Origin: Acidobacteriota bacterium
GTDB lineage: Bacteria > Acidobacteriota > Blastocatellia > Pyrinomonadales > Pyrinomonadaceae
Assembly (NCBI GenBank): GCA_016703965.1
Contig: JADJBB010000021.1
Location: forward strand, 806,001-870,000
Direction: 5' to 3'
Length of the DNA stretch: 64,000 bases
In this document: positions 52,597 to 61,614 of the stretch, in pieces
Numbering within the stretch: the stretch's first letter is position 1
How the letters are laid out: the number at the start of each line of letters is the position of its first letter
Program-made: the position numbers and the translations under genes
The notes under the pieces: model-generated
Told to the model about the DNA's origin: nothing
Seen by the model: only the letters and a program-made list of their open reading frames with translations
Database searches by the model: none

Positions 52597-53724
52597 ATGT
52601 TTGATCAATTCACGCTTGGCATCGAGGAAGAATTTCAGATCGTTGATCCTACAACGCGCGAGTTAAAATCGCATGTTTCTGAGATCCTCGAGGAAGGCAA
52701 GCTGCTGCTTGGTGAGAAGATCAAGCCTGAAATGATCCAGTCGATGATCGAGGTCGGTACTGGCGTTTGCGCAAACATTAAGGAAGCGCGTGAAGACCTT
52801 TCGACGTTGCGGTGCATCATTTCGAGCCTTGCACAGAAGAAGGGAATGGCCATCGTCGCTGCATCGACGCATCCTTTTTCGAAGTGGTCCGAACAGGAGA
52901 TCTACGACGGTGATCGATATAAATTACTGGTTGACGAATTGCAGATGGTGGCCCGCAGCCTGCTGATCTTTGGGCTCCACGTCCATGTCGGTATTCCCGA
53001 TATGGAAAAACGTATTCAGGTTATGAATGCGGCCCGTTATTTCCTGCCGCATGTTCTGGCTTTGACGACATCGTCGCCATTTTGGCTGGGTTTCAACACG
53101 GGGCTGAAATCATATCGGTCCGAGGTTTTCAAGAAATTCCCGCGTACCGAGATACCCGACACGTTCGAATCTTATGCGCAATATCAGGCTTATGTTGACC
53201 TGCTGGTCAAGATGAACTGCATCCAGAATGGGTCGAAGATCTGGTGGGATGTGCGTCCGCATCATCTTTTCCCAACACTCGAATTTCGTATTTGCGACAT
53301 CCCGACCCGAGTTGATGACACGATCGCGATCGCTGCTTTGTTCCAGGCGATCGTTGCGAAATTGATGGTGCTCAACGACGGCAATCTCGGTTTCCGCATC
53401 TATCATCGCCGGTTGATCCTCGAAAATAAATGGCGGGCGATCCGCTACGGGCTTGACGGTATGATGCTCGATCTGGGCAAACAGAAAGAGGTTCCGGCGC
53501 GGGACCTGATACGCGAACTGCTTGAATTTGTTGACGATGTGGTCGACCCGCTCGATTCGCGTCATGAGATCGAGCATATTCATACGATCCTTGATCGCGG
53601 CACCTCGGCCGATGAGCAGCTTCGCGTATACGAGGAAACCGGCGGCGACTTTAACGCTGTTGTGGACATGCTCATGGTCAACACGCTCGAGAATGTGCCA
53701 GCTGAGTGTTTCGGCCAGAAATAG
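52597..53724 (+). CDS. YbdK-type carboxylate-amine ligase (GCS2 family)
   Basis: 375 residues. LGIEEEFQIVDPTTRELK at the N-terminus, the GLHVHVGIPD strand and WWDVRPHHLFPTLEFRICD match the glutamate-cysteine ligase 2 family. E. coli YbdK has weak gamma-glutamylcysteine synthetase activity; the natural substrates of most members are unknown. The upstream 46 nt contain repeat words (GGACTCTTGGACTTTGGA) without a partner arm. Confidence 0.92.
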   Translation: MFDQFTLGIEEEFQIVDPTTRELKSHVSEILEEGKLLLGEKIKPEMIQSMIEVGTGVCANIKEAREDLSTLRCIISSLAQKKGMAIVAASTHPFSKWSEQEIYDGDRYKLLVDELQMVARSLLIFGLHVHVGIPDMEKRIQVMNAARYFLPHVLALTTSSPFWLGFNTGLKSYRSEVFKKFPRTEIPDTFESYAQYQAYVDLLVKMNCIQNGSKIWWDVRPHHLFPTLEFRICDIPTRVDDTIAIAALFQAIVAKLMVLNDGNLGFRIYHRRLILENKWRAIRYGLDGMMLDLGKQKEVPARDLIRELLEFVDDVVDPLDSRHEIEHIHTILDRGTSADEQLRVYEETGGDFNAVVDMLMVNTLENVPAECFGQK

Positions 53725-53786
53725 CGATTGTCCCTGGCGATTGACTCGAACACCGCTAGCCCTGATACTGTGGTATTGATAATTAA

Positions 53787-53970
53787 ACGTCTGAGGAGCA
53801 GGTCTATTGTGACCAGCAAAGAAACAGGGTAAGCCGGGTGAGATTCCCGCACGATCGCGTCACTGTGATGCGATTTTGGATTTGCGATTTTAGATTTTGG
53901 ATTATTTTTCAATCCAAAATCAGCGATCTAAAATTCAAAATCGATAAGTCAGATTTCCTGCCTCAAACGT
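53787..53970 (+). ncRNA. cobalamin riboswitch upstream of btuF
   Basis: Conserved core: AAGCCGGGTGAGATTCCCGC followed by the B12-box-like GTCACTGTGAT (near 53859-53869), and a closing segment AAGTCAGATTTCCTGCCTC. The 5' ACGTCTGAG-GAGCAGG pairs with CCTGC-CTCA-AACGT at the 3' end. The variable peripheral region (53871-53941) is a long inverted repeat of GATTTTGGATT / GATTTTAG words. It should sense adenosyl- or other cobalamins and repress uptake. The frame running through it (53838 onward) is not the start of btuF. Confidence 0.85.
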
Positions 53971-54041
53971 ATTTGCCGTTGGTAGATGTTTCGCGTCAAA
54001 ACATCGCAGGCAGACACGAGCTTTCTATTTTAATATTTTGG

Positions 54042-54096
54042 AACGCCTTGTTTTTCTGGTCGATGTACGTCGACTGCGATAAAACGAGGCGTTTTT
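54042..54096 (+). terminator. candidate riboswitch expression-platform terminator
   Basis: AACGCCTTGTTTTT (54042-54055) pairs with ATAAAACGAGGCGTT (54078-54092) with one mismatch and is followed by TTTT. A smaller GTCGA...TCGAC stem sits in the loop. The btuF ribosome site follows within ten nt. This fits B12-dependent termination before btuF. Confidence 0.6.
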
Positions 54097-54119
54097 GGTT
54101 TTGGGGAAGGAGTAGAAAG

Positions 54120-55049
54120 CTGAAGTTAAAAAAAATAAAAAGCGGAAAGGTGCTGACAGTGATGTTCTTCGCAGTCGCCGTATTTGCGGGCTGCCGGAGC
54201 AATGTTTCGATTCCTAATACAAACGCACCCGCAACCGTCGCCATGCGACAGGTTACTGACGATCTCGGTCGAACCGTCGCAGTACCGGTGAAGATAACAA
54301 GGGTCGTTTCGCTTGCGCCAAATCTGACCGAAAATATTTTTGCCGTCGGTGCAGGCGACCGGCTTGTTGGCGTGACGACATTCTGCAACTACCCGGAAGC
54401 TGCCAAGTCAATTGCGAAGATCGGCGACACGATGAATCCGAACATGGAATCGATCATCGCGCTAAAGCCGGATGTTGTTTTTGTTTCGACCGCTTCGCAG
54501 ATCGAGGCGTTCATGAAAACGCTTGAGGCGAATAAGATAGCGGTTTATGTGACGAAAGCAGATTCACTCGATGCTCTGATGAAGAACCTAAGCGATCTCG
54601 GGGACATATTTGGGTCAAAGGACATTTCTTCTAAGCTCATTTCAGACCTGACCACACGAATTAATACGATCCAAAAGACGGCGGGCGACACTCGAACGCG
54701 TGTCTTCGTTCAGATATCGAAAGAGCCGTTATTTACTATAGGAAATCAATCATTTTTAACAACAGCGCTCGGCAAAGCGGCTGCCGAGTCAGTGACCCGC
54801 CAGGTCGAGACCGCGTATCCGAAATTAAGCAAAGAAACAGCATTGGCTCTAGATCCTGAAGCCATTATCTTGTCGGACAGTGAGGACAACCGCGAACCTA
54901 ATGAGGTTTTCAAGAATTCTCCGGCGGTGAAAAACGGTCGAGTATATAAGGTAAATGCCGATCTGCTGTCGCGGCCGGGGCCTAGGTTGGTGGATGCGTT
55001 GGAACAGATCGCGAAGGATCTGCATCCGGAGAAGTTCCCGAATAAGTAA
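54120..55049 (+). CDS. btuF: cobalamin (B12) ABC transporter substrate-binding lipoprotein
   Basis: About 309 residues if translation begins at the CTG at 54120. This is preceded by GGGGAAGGAG (SD, seven nt away) and would give the lipoprotein leader MKLKKIKSGKVLTVMFFAV with lipobox Cys at FAGC. GTG 54150 and ATG 54162 are alternatives but lack the charged leader and good SD spacing. The mature protein has the BtuF/FepB-like fold: RVVSLAPNLTENIFAVGAGD, LVGVTTFCNYP and IIALKPDVVFVS. It delivers B12 to BtuCD. Riboswitch control upstream supports the substrate. Confidence 0.88.
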   Translation: MKLKKIKSGKVLTVMFFAVAVFAGCRSNVSIPNTNAPATVAMRQVTDDLGRTVAVPVKITRVVSLAPNLTENIFAVGAGDRLVGVTTFCNYPEAAKSIAKIGDTMNPNMESIIALKPDVVFVSTASQIEAFMKTLEANKIAVYVTKADSLDALMKNLSDLGDIFGSKDISSKLISDLTTRINTIQKTAGDTRTRVFVQISKEPLFTIGNQSFLTTALGKAAAESVTRQVETAYPKLSKETALALDPEAIILSDSEDNREPNEVFKNSPAVKNGRVYKVNADLLSRPGPRLVDALEQIAKDLHPEKFPNK

Positions 55050-55114
55050 TAAGTTTCGAGTGAGAAGTTATAACTTAAGATTTTTCACGTCTACCTTATT
55101 TCGAATTAACCATC

Positions 55115-56068
55115 GTGAATCGTAAGGCCATTATTATCGGATTAGCATTACTCGCTGCATTGGCTGCCGCGATAATTTTGGCTGTGCTCTTGGGGGCCGA
55201 ACGGTTGCCAATATTTGATCTGAACGAGCAGCAGGCCTCGATACTTTTTGATATCCGTTTGCCGAGGATATTGCTTGGGGCTTGCGTCGGCGCGAGTTTG
55301 GCGGTGGCGGGGGCAGGGTTGCAATCGCTACTAAGAAATCCGTTGGCTGAGCCTTACTTGTTGGGAGTTTCGAATGGAGCGGCGCTCGGAACAATGCTAG
55401 CGTTCGTGTTTTTTCAGAGCCTTGAGATCACGCGGCCATTGCTTGCGTTTGCGGGAGCGGGGCTCGCGACGGTCGCCGTTTATCGAATGGCGAAGAGCCG
55501 GGCGGGGATGAATGTCGAGCGGTTGATTTTGTCGGGGGTGATCGTCACCACTTTTTTATCGTCCGTGATCGTGATGCTCACGACGCTGCTGGACGCGGCG
55601 AAGCTCCGAAGCTTCACATTTTGGCTCCTCGGCGACCTTTCGCAAGCCACGCGGAACGGCGTTTATCTCAGCCTTGGAGCCGTGATCGTCGGCACGATCG
55701 TTCTAATGTCGCAGGCTCGGGCCTTGAATCTGATGATGGTCGGCGAACGCGACGCATTTGATTTTGGTGTCGAGGTTGGCCGCGTTCGAATGCTGGTTTT
55801 CGGTGCCGCAAGCTTGGTTGTCGGTGCGGCTGTTGCCGCGAGCGGTTCGGTCGGTTACGTGGGCTTGATAGTCCCGCATCTGGTGAGATTGAGCGTCGGG
55901 AGCGACAATCGTTTGGTCGTTCCGTGCTCGGCGATCGCTGGAGCCATCTTCGTGGTCTTTGCAGACACGATCGCGCGGACGGCGATCGCTCCCAGGGAAC
56001 TACCAGTCGGCGCTGTCACGGCGTTAATTGGTGCTCCGATGTTTATTTATTTGTTGCGGAGAAATTAA
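55115..56068 (+). CDS. btuC: cobalamin ABC transporter permease (FecCD family)
   Basis: 317 residues from GTG 55115. About ten membrane helices; family motifs DIRLPRILLGACVGASLAVAG, GAGLQSLLRNPLAEPYLLGV and GSVGYVGLIVPHLVRL (the loop contacting the ATPase). It follows the B12-binding protein gene by 65 nt. The stop codon opens an inverted repeat that extends to the next gene. Confidence 0.94.
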   Translation: MNRKAIIIGLALLAALAAAIILAVLLGAERLPIFDLNEQQASILFDIRLPRILLGACVGASLAVAGAGLQSLLRNPLAEPYLLGVSNGAALGTMLAFVFFQSLEITRPLLAFAGAGLATVAVYRMAKSRAGMNVERLILSGVIVTTFLSSVIVMLTTLLDAAKLRSFTFWLLGDLSQATRNGVYLSLGAVIVGTIVLMSQARALNLMMVGERDAFDFGVEVGRVRMLVFGAASLVVGAAVAASGSVGYVGLIVPHLVRLSVGSDNRLVVPCSAIAGAIFVVFADTIARTAIAPRELPVGAVTALIGAPMFIYLLRRN

Positions 56069-56148
56069 CAGGGATGGAGGGGATGAAAGGGATTTCAAAA
56101 CAGGCAATTATCCCCTTTATCCCCTTTATCCCCTTTATCCCTGTTTAA
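56065..56148. repeat. AAAGGGGAT-word inverted repeat between btuC and btuD
   Basis: The left arm TTAACAGGGATGGAGGGGAT (56065 on) pairs with a right arm made of three tandem ATCCCCTTT units ending ATCCCTGTTTAA (56110-56148). It includes the btuC stop and ends five nt before the btuD ATG. Same word family as the leuC-leuD element. Confidence 0.85.
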
Positions 56149-56152
56149 GAAA

Positions 56153-56923
56153 ATGTTGGATGTGAGAAATGCCACTATAAGTTATGGAGCGTGCGAGGTT
56201 TTGCAGGAGATCTCGTTTTCGCTGGAGCCGGGCTGTGTCGTCGTTCTTCTTGGTGCCAACGGAGCGGGGAAAACTACGCTGATAAAAGCTCTGAACGGCA
56301 CGCTGCCGCTGTCGTCGGGCGAGGTCACGCTCGATGGGAAACGTCTCGCTGACATTTCGCGGCGTGAGATAGCTGAGAATATTGCAGTAGTCGCTCAGGA
56401 AAATGAAACGCGGTTTCCAGTAACAGTTTTGGAGTTCGTGCTGTCTGGGCGGTTCGTTCACGGGAATGCGTTTGGTTGGGAGAGTGATGCGGATATCGAA
56501 TTCGCGAAAAAAGCGTTAGCGGATTGTGACCTCAGCGGATTTGAAACGCGATTGATGAATCATTTGTCTGGCGGCGAGCGACAGCGAGTTGTGTTGGCGA
56601 GAGCGTTGGCAACTGGAGCCAAGATCCTGTTGCTCGACGAGCCGACTGCGAATCTAGATCTCGCACACCAGGCGATGATGTTTCGGCTGGTTCGTGAGCG
56701 GTGCTCACAAAGTAATTACTCGGCGATCGTAATCACTCATGACCTGAATCTCGCGGCGGAATTTGCCGACGAGATCATAATGCTGCACCGAGGACGCATT
56801 GCCGCGGCGGGACCGCCTGAAAAAGTTTTAACTGCCGACAATGTTCAAGACGTTTTCGGAGTAAAAGTTTTGTTGGATGAAAATCCAGCGAGTCGTAAAT
56901 TACGTGTTACGGCAATATATTGA
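56153..56923 (+). CDS. btuD: cobalamin ABC transporter ATP-binding protein
   Basis: 256 residues. Walker A GANGAGKTT, signature LSGGERQRVVLARAL, Walker B ILLLDEPTANLD and switch ITHDLN. It belongs to the FepC/BtuD group of metal-chelate ATPases. Its ATG follows a repeat element, and its own TGA is the first triplet of the next element. Confidence 0.94.
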   Translation: MLDVRNATISYGACEVLQEISFSLEPGCVVVLLGANGAGKTTLIKALNGTLPLSSGEVTLDGKRLADISRREIAENIAVVAQENETRFPVTVLEFVLSGRFVHGNAFGWESDADIEFAKKALADCDLSGFETRLMNHLSGGERQRVVLARALATGAKILLLDEPTANLDLAHQAMMFRLVRERCSQSNYSAIVITHDLNLAAEFADEIIMLHRGRIAAAGPPEKVLTADNVQDVFGVKVLLDENPASRKLRVTAIY

Positions 56924-56983
56924 TGGTTGATCGCTGATCGCGGATCGATGTAAGAAAATACAACCATCAACGATCAACAATCA
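56921..56983. repeat. GTTGATCG-word inverted repeat containing the btuD stop
   Basis: Left TGATGGTTGATCGCTGATCG (56921-56940) and right CCATCAACGATCAACAATCA (56964-56983) pair at about 16 of 20 positions. The first TGA is the btuD stop codon. Confidence 0.65.
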
Positions 56984-56989
56984 CTTTTG

Positions 56990-57151
56990 ACATTCGATGC
57001 AATGGAAGTTTGGTGAAAGTCCAACACTGCCCACGCAACCGTGAGCTCGATTTTAGATTTCGGATTCTAGATTTTGGATTTCTTTCGGAGAATCAAAAAT
57101 CGGCAATCCAAAGTCTGAAATTAGGTAAGCCGGGAACTTTGCTCGATCGTT
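56990..57151 (+). ncRNA. cobalamin riboswitch upstream of the TonB receptor
   Basis: GGAAGTTTGGTGAAAGTCCAA, then ACTGCCCACGCAACCGTGAG (B12 box) and, after a variable region, GGTAAGCCGGGAAC are the canonical conserved segments. The variable region (57050-57121) is again an inverted repeat of GATTTTAGATT / GATTTTGGATT words. A short CCAT...ATGG hairpin and AAAAGGAG precede the receptor ATG, so translation control is possible. Confidence 0.9.
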
Positions 57152-57192
57152 TGGGTTTTGAACCATTCTGCGATGGGTAGAAAAGGAGCTTC

Positions 57193-59499
57193 ATGAAGTT
57201 TTTTAGATTAGTTTTTTTTATTTCGTTATTGTGCATCGGTATTACGGCGCAGCAAACCGCGCCAGTTTACGGCCGCTTAAAAGACCTGGGACAGATCGTC
57301 GCTAATCAAACCGTACGACTCTTATCCGCGAGCGGATCATTTGAGACAAAGACCGATGCCGACGGCGTTTATCGATTCGAGGGAATTGAGGACGGCAGAT
57401 ATTTGCTTGTTTATGGCAATAAACAGGCGAGCGTCAGCGTGAAAAACGGCCAGCTTTCGGCAGGTGAACTCGCTGACGTTGTCGTCGTTGCGGCCAATCG
57501 AACGCAGACGATAGAGCAAGTTTCGAAAACCGTCGACGTTATCGACGGCCAGGAAATGCGTGATCGGGCTGATTTTTCCCTGGTAGATAGTTTGCGTTCG
57601 ATCCCGGGTTTTCGTGTACAGCAACTGGGTGGTTTTGGACGCCTAGCGTCTATCAAGACTCGGGGTTTGAGAAATCAGGACACGGCCATTCTGATCGATG
57701 GGATCAGGTTTCGCGATGTGACGGCGATCACGGGCGACGCGTCGGCGTTTTTGAGCGATCTTACGCTGACGAGCGTCAGCAAGGTTGAAGTTTTGCGTGG
57801 TTCGGGTTCGTCGGTTTACGGCACGAACGCGATCGGCGGCACTATCGATTTTCAGACACCGCAAACTCGAAAAGGTACACACGGCCAGATCGGCGGAGCT
57901 GTCGGCGGCCTCGGGCTGGGACGGTTTCGCGGCAATATTTCGCATGGGGCCGAAAACGGCAGATTCGGCATAAACGCGGCATTGTCACGGACCGCTTATA
58001 CGAAAGGTATAGACGGCCAGGACAATGCGAACAATACGAATTTTCAAACGCGTATCGACGCTGATCCATCTTCGAAGACAAACATCTCGGGCCGCGTCTT
58101 CTTTTCAGATGCAGATGTAAGGCTGAACTCCAGCCCCGACACCTTGGGCACACCGCCATCGAGTAACGCGTCGATCATATCTGCTAACCCGAATGTGAAT
58201 TTTTGCACGGATGCTAATGATCCGGATAACAAACAAAGATCGCGATTTTTTAGCGGTCAATTTGTCGTAAACCAGGTCATTAACAGCAGGGTTGTGATCG
58301 GCGGGTACTTTCAGGGACTGCAAACGAAACGAACGAACGATAACGGCGTTCTCGGTTCAGGGTTTCAGAGTGCATCGACCAGCATTTACGACGGTGCGGT
58401 CCAGACCGCAAATGCCCACATCAACTGGACGCCGAATGACGCTAATCAATTTACCGCCGGGTATGAGTTCGAGAGTGAGAAATATGGCAACGATGGCCGG
58501 ACGGCGAGCGGAACCGGCAATTTCTTCACACGGGCCGGTCAAAAGAGCAGCACCTTTTACGTGCAGGATCTGGTCAGTTTGGTGGACGGGCGTCTGCAGC
58601 TTGCGGGTAGTGCCCGTGTACAGAGTTTCAGCCTCGACCGGCCGGGATTTAGTTTGACGAACGCGCTGTATAGCAACCTGACGCTCAGCGATCCGCCGAC
58701 TGCAACCACATTTGACGGGGCTGCGTCGTATTTTTTCAGAACTTCGGGGACCAAACTTCGTGCTCATGTGGGTAATGGCTATCGCGTTCTGTCTTTGTAC
58801 GAACGGTACGGTTCGTTCTTTTCAAGTTTTGGCACACCGAGTTTTACCGCTATCGGCGATCCATTTTTGAAGCCTGAGAAAACGATCGCGTTTGACGCTG
58901 GAATCGAGCAAAATCTTGCGAGCGAACGCGTTCGGCTCTCCGCAACATACTTCTATACAAAGCTGACGGATATTATTGGTTACGGAAATGTGGTCGCAAA
59001 TATTGGCTCAACGTCCCGTCCATTCGGCGGTTATGTGAATCAGCAAGGCGGTATTGTTCGGGGCGGCGAATTTAGCGTGAAGGCAAAGGCGACTCGTTCA
59101 ACGGACATTTTTGCATCGTACACGGTCACCAACAGCCTCCAGCGGACGCCGCAGGTCACGGGGAATTCGAATCTGAAGACGCTCGGGATTCCTGATCATC
59201 AGTTCACGTTTGTGGCGACACAACGATTCAAACGATTCTGGGTAAACCTAGATTTTCTTGCTACATCGACGTATCTTGCCCCGATCTCTAGCAACACATC
59301 TTTCCAAACGTATGTGTTTCGGTTCAAGGGAAATCGAAAGGGCGACCTGACCGGTGGTTACACGTTTGGGATCAAGAGCGAGAAGATGACGCTGCGGCTT
59401 TTTGGCACGATCGAGAATGTTTTTAACCAGGAATATTTCGAGAACGGATTTCGTACGGCCAAGGCCACGTGTCGCGTCGGTTTGAGCTTCGGATTCTAA
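57193..59499 (+). CDS. btuB: TonB-dependent outer-membrane receptor, probably for cobalamin
   Basis: 768 residues. Signal peptide, then a carboxypeptidase-regulatory-like beta-sandwich (about 25-95), a TonB box near ADVVVVAANRT, a plug domain (KTRGLRNQDTAILIDGIRF, VEVLRGSGSSVYGTNAIGG) and a beta-barrel ending in VGLSFGF with a terminal Phe. The upstream cobalamin riboswitch and the btuFCD genes point to B12 or a related corrinoid as ligand. The extra N-terminal domain is common in receptors of Bacteroidetes and Acidobacteria. Confidence 0.9.
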   Translation: MKFFRLVFFISLLCIGITAQQTAPVYGRLKDLGQIVANQTVRLLSASGSFETKTDADGVYRFEGIEDGRYLLVYGNKQASVSVKNGQLSAGELADVVVVAANRTQTIEQVSKTVDVIDGQEMRDRADFSLVDSLRSIPGFRVQQLGGFGRLASIKTRGLRNQDTAILIDGIRFRDVTAITGDASAFLSDLTLTSVSKVEVLRGSGSSVYGTNAIGGTIDFQTPQTRKGTHGQIGGAVGGLGLGRFRGNISHGAENGRFGINAALSRTAYTKGIDGQDNANNTNFQTRIDADPSSKTNISGRVFFSDADVRLNSSPDTLGTPPSSNASIISANPNVNFCTDANDPDNKQRSRFFSGQFVVNQVINSRVVIGGYFQGLQTKRTNDNGVLGSGFQSASTSIYDGAVQTANAHINWTPNDANQFTAGYEFESEKYGNDGRTASGTGNFFTRAGQKSSTFYVQDLVSLVDGRLQLAGSARVQSFSLDRPGFSLTNALYSNLTLSDPPTATTFDGAASYFFRTSGTKLRAHVGNGYRVLSLYERYGSFFSSFGTPSFTAIGDPFLKPEKTIAFDAGIEQNLASERVRLSATYFYTKLTDIIGYGNVVANIGSTSRPFGGYVNQQGGIVRGGEFSVKAKATRSTDIFASYTVTNSLQRTPQVTGNSNLKTLGIPDHQFTFVATQRFKRFWVNLDFLATSTYLAPISSNTSFQTYVFRFKGNRKGDLTGGYTFGIKSEKMTLRLFGTIENVFNQEYFENGFRTAKATCRVGLSFGF

Positions 59500-59504
59500 G
59501 ACGT

Positions 59505-59583
59505 ATTAACCGCGAATGTAGCGAAAAGGGGCGGAATCAGGAATTTTCTTTTTTCGTCCCTTTCGCGGTTTTCGCGGTTAACT
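59505..59583. repeat. CGCGAA-word inverted repeat after the TonB receptor
   Basis: The left arm ATTAACCGCGAATGTAGCGA (59505 on) pairs with TCGCGGTTTTCGCGGTTAA (to 59582). It starts six nt past the stop; same word family as the tandem array at 27.5 kb. Confidence 0.75.
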
Positions 59584-59642
59584 GTATTGCTATCGTTAGC
59601 ATCAAACTTCGTGTTAAAATCAAAAAACTGGAGACGATAGTT

Positions 59643-60128
59643 ATGAGATTTAAGATCGCGGCTTTGATGTTTTTTATTGCGGCAACGGCAATCTCCTCTA
59701 TGGCGCAAAATAAGACCGTTACAAATGCCGACCTTGAGAAATACCGGCAGGCTCGACTGGCGGCGGAGCGCGAATATCGCGAAAACTACGAACGCCTCGG
59801 AATGCCGTCTCCGACGGAATTGGAGCGGCGGCGGGAACACAGCCGTATCGAAACGGAACGGCTATCCGAAAAACTGAGAAGCGAGGAACTCGACCGTGAA
59901 CGTCTGAACGCGGCGATGGGCGTGTATGAGCAGCCGTCTGTCCAAATCCTGCACATCCCACAGCCGCAAGGATATGGATCGATCTATTATTGGTCTAATG
60001 GCCGGAGATATAGGTCGCCGCGTCCGCAGTATGTTTATCAGCAGTCAGGCTATATTGGCGGCGGAACGTTTTGGCCGACAGGCAGCCGCACTCCATCGCA
60101 GCCGGCTTTCAAGCGGGTGCGCAGATAA
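59643..60128 (+). CDS. small exported protein with charged coiled-coil, function unknown
   Basis: 161 residues from ATG 59643, which begins a signal peptide (MRFKIAALMFFIAATAISSMAQ); a frame open from 59469 runs through the repeat and is rejected as the start. The middle (about 28-90) is a highly charged Arg/Glu helix. The C-terminal part is rich in Tyr, Gln and Pro (YGSIYYWSNGRRYRSPRPQYVYQQ) and likely unfolded. No family recognised. It lies six nt upstream of gatB. Confidence 0.65.
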   Translation: MRFKIAALMFFIAATAISSMAQNKTVTNADLEKYRQARLAAEREYRENYERLGMPSPTELERRREHSRIETERLSEKLRSEELDRERLNAAMGVYEQPSVQILHIPQPQGYGSIYYWSNGRRYRSPRPQYVYQQSGYIGGGTFWPTGSRTPSQPAFKRVRR

Positions 60129-60134
60129 TTATTT

Positions 60135-61613
60135 ATGAAAGAAGGTTGGGAAGCAGTTATTGGCATGGAGATCCATGCTCAGTTGGCGACAGATTCTAAG
60201 ATCTTTTGCTCGTGTGCGGTCGAGACGGGCGGCGAGCCAAATTCGAATACGTGTCCGACATGTCTGGGTCTGCCCGGGGCGTTGCCTGTTTTGAACAAAC
60301 GGGTGATCGATCTCGCGGCCCGCGCCGCTTTGGCATTGGGGCTTGAGATCCAGGAAACATCGGTGTTTTCCCGCAAGAATTATTTCTATCCCGATCTGCC
60401 GAAGGGCTATCAGATCTCACAATACGATAAACCGTTTTCAGCCAATGGGCATTTGACCATTCTCACCGCGGACCGGGATGAGCATGGACGCGTCGAAGAA
60501 TGGAAGCCGATGACCATTCACATTCAGCGGATGCACCTTGAGGAAGACGCGGGGAAGAACGTTCACGAAGGACTTCCTGAGACAGACAAATATTCTTACA
60601 TCGACCTGAATCGGGCTGGGACTCCGCTTGGTGAGATCGTTACTTCGCCGGATTTTCGCTCGTCGTGGCAGGCTTATGATTACGTGAATCACGTGCGCCG
60701 TGCGCTGCAGTGGGTCGGGGCGAGTGATGCAGATATGGAGAAGGGAAACCTTCGCTGCGAGGCGAATGTTTCGGTTCGAAAGGTCGGTGAAACTGCGTTT
60801 CGAAACAAGGTTGAGCTAAAAAATCTAAACTCGGTTCGTTTCATGCAAAAGGCGATCGAATATGAGATCGAGCGTCAGATCGAGGCTCACGAAAAAGGTG
60901 AAGAGGTAAATCAGGAATCGCGTCTTTGGGATGAGAAGAACAACCGCACGCGATTTATGCGCAGTAAAGAGGACGCGCATGATTACCGTTATTTTCCCGA
61001 ACCTGATCTGCAGCCGGTAAGAGTTTCGCCGGAGTTTATCGAGCAGGTTAAGAGAGAAATGCCTGAGATGCCCGATACGATGCGCGACCGGTTCATCGAG
61101 GTTTATGGGCTTACTTTTTCGGATGCGTCGCAGCTCGTTACCGACAAGGATCTTGCGGCCTATTTTGAGACTACGGCCCGCATCACCGCGAATCCAAAAA
61201 TGTCTGCGAATTGGATACTCGGCGAGCTTACGCGCGAGCTTAACAATTCCGGAAAGGGCGTTGTGGAGAGTCTGACGACTGCCGAGGATCTCGCCGAGCT
61301 CTTGAATACGATCAGCTCCGGATCGATCAACAATAATCAGGGCAAGGAAGTTCTCATTGAGATGTTCGCTACTGGCAAACCTGCTCCTCAGGTTATTAAA
61401 GATAAAGGCTTTGAGCAGGTTTCGGACAGCGGGGCGATCGAAAAGATCATTGATGAAGTGATCGGCGCTAACCAGGCAAACGTCGATGCATATCGCGGAG
61501 GTAACGAAAAGCTGTTCGGCTTCTTTGTTGGCCAGGTGATGAAGGCATCGCAGGGAAAAGCAAACCCCAAGGTTGTAAACGAGTTGCTTATCCCCAAGTT
61601 GAAAGGCAGTTAG
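60135..61613 (+). CDS. gatB: aspartyl/glutamyl-tRNA amidotransferase subunit B
   Basis: 492 residues. EAVIGMEIHAQLATDSKIFC, CPTCLGLPGALPVLN with the zinc cysteines, RKNYFYPDLPKGYQISQYD and DYRYFPEPDLQPV are all diagnostic; the C-terminal YqeY-like domain is present. With GatA and GatC (not in the window) it amidates misacylated Glu-tRNA(Gln) or Asp-tRNA(Asn). Confidence 0.97.
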   Translation: MKEGWEAVIGMEIHAQLATDSKIFCSCAVETGGEPNSNTCPTCLGLPGALPVLNKRVIDLAARAALALGLEIQETSVFSRKNYFYPDLPKGYQISQYDKPFSANGHLTILTADRDEHGRVEEWKPMTIHIQRMHLEEDAGKNVHEGLPETDKYSYIDLNRAGTPLGEIVTSPDFRSSWQAYDYVNHVRRALQWVGASDADMEKGNLRCEANVSVRKVGETAFRNKVELKNLNSVRFMQKAIEYEIERQIEAHEKGEEVNQESRLWDEKNNRTRFMRSKEDAHDYRYFPEPDLQPVRVSPEFIEQVKREMPEMPDTMRDRFIEVYGLTFSDASQLVTDKDLAAYFETTARITANPKMSANWILGELTRELNNSGKGVVESLTTAEDLAELLNTISSGSINNNQGKEVLIEMFATGKPAPQVIKDKGFEQVSDSGAIEKIIDEVIGANQANVDAYRGGNEKLFGFFVGQVMKASQGKANPKVVNELLIPKLKGS

Positions 61614-61614
61614 T

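Noticed and set aside
53838..54119. N-terminal extension of the btuF frame
   Set aside because: It overlaps the cobalamin riboswitch and its terminator; the peptide is low-complexity (Phe/Ile/Lys from GATTTT words) and precedes the true lipoprotein leader.
59469..59642. Extension of the small exported protein upstream of 59643
   Set aside because: It runs through the end of the TonB receptor and an inverted repeat and lacks a leader; ATG 59643 begins a proper signal peptide.
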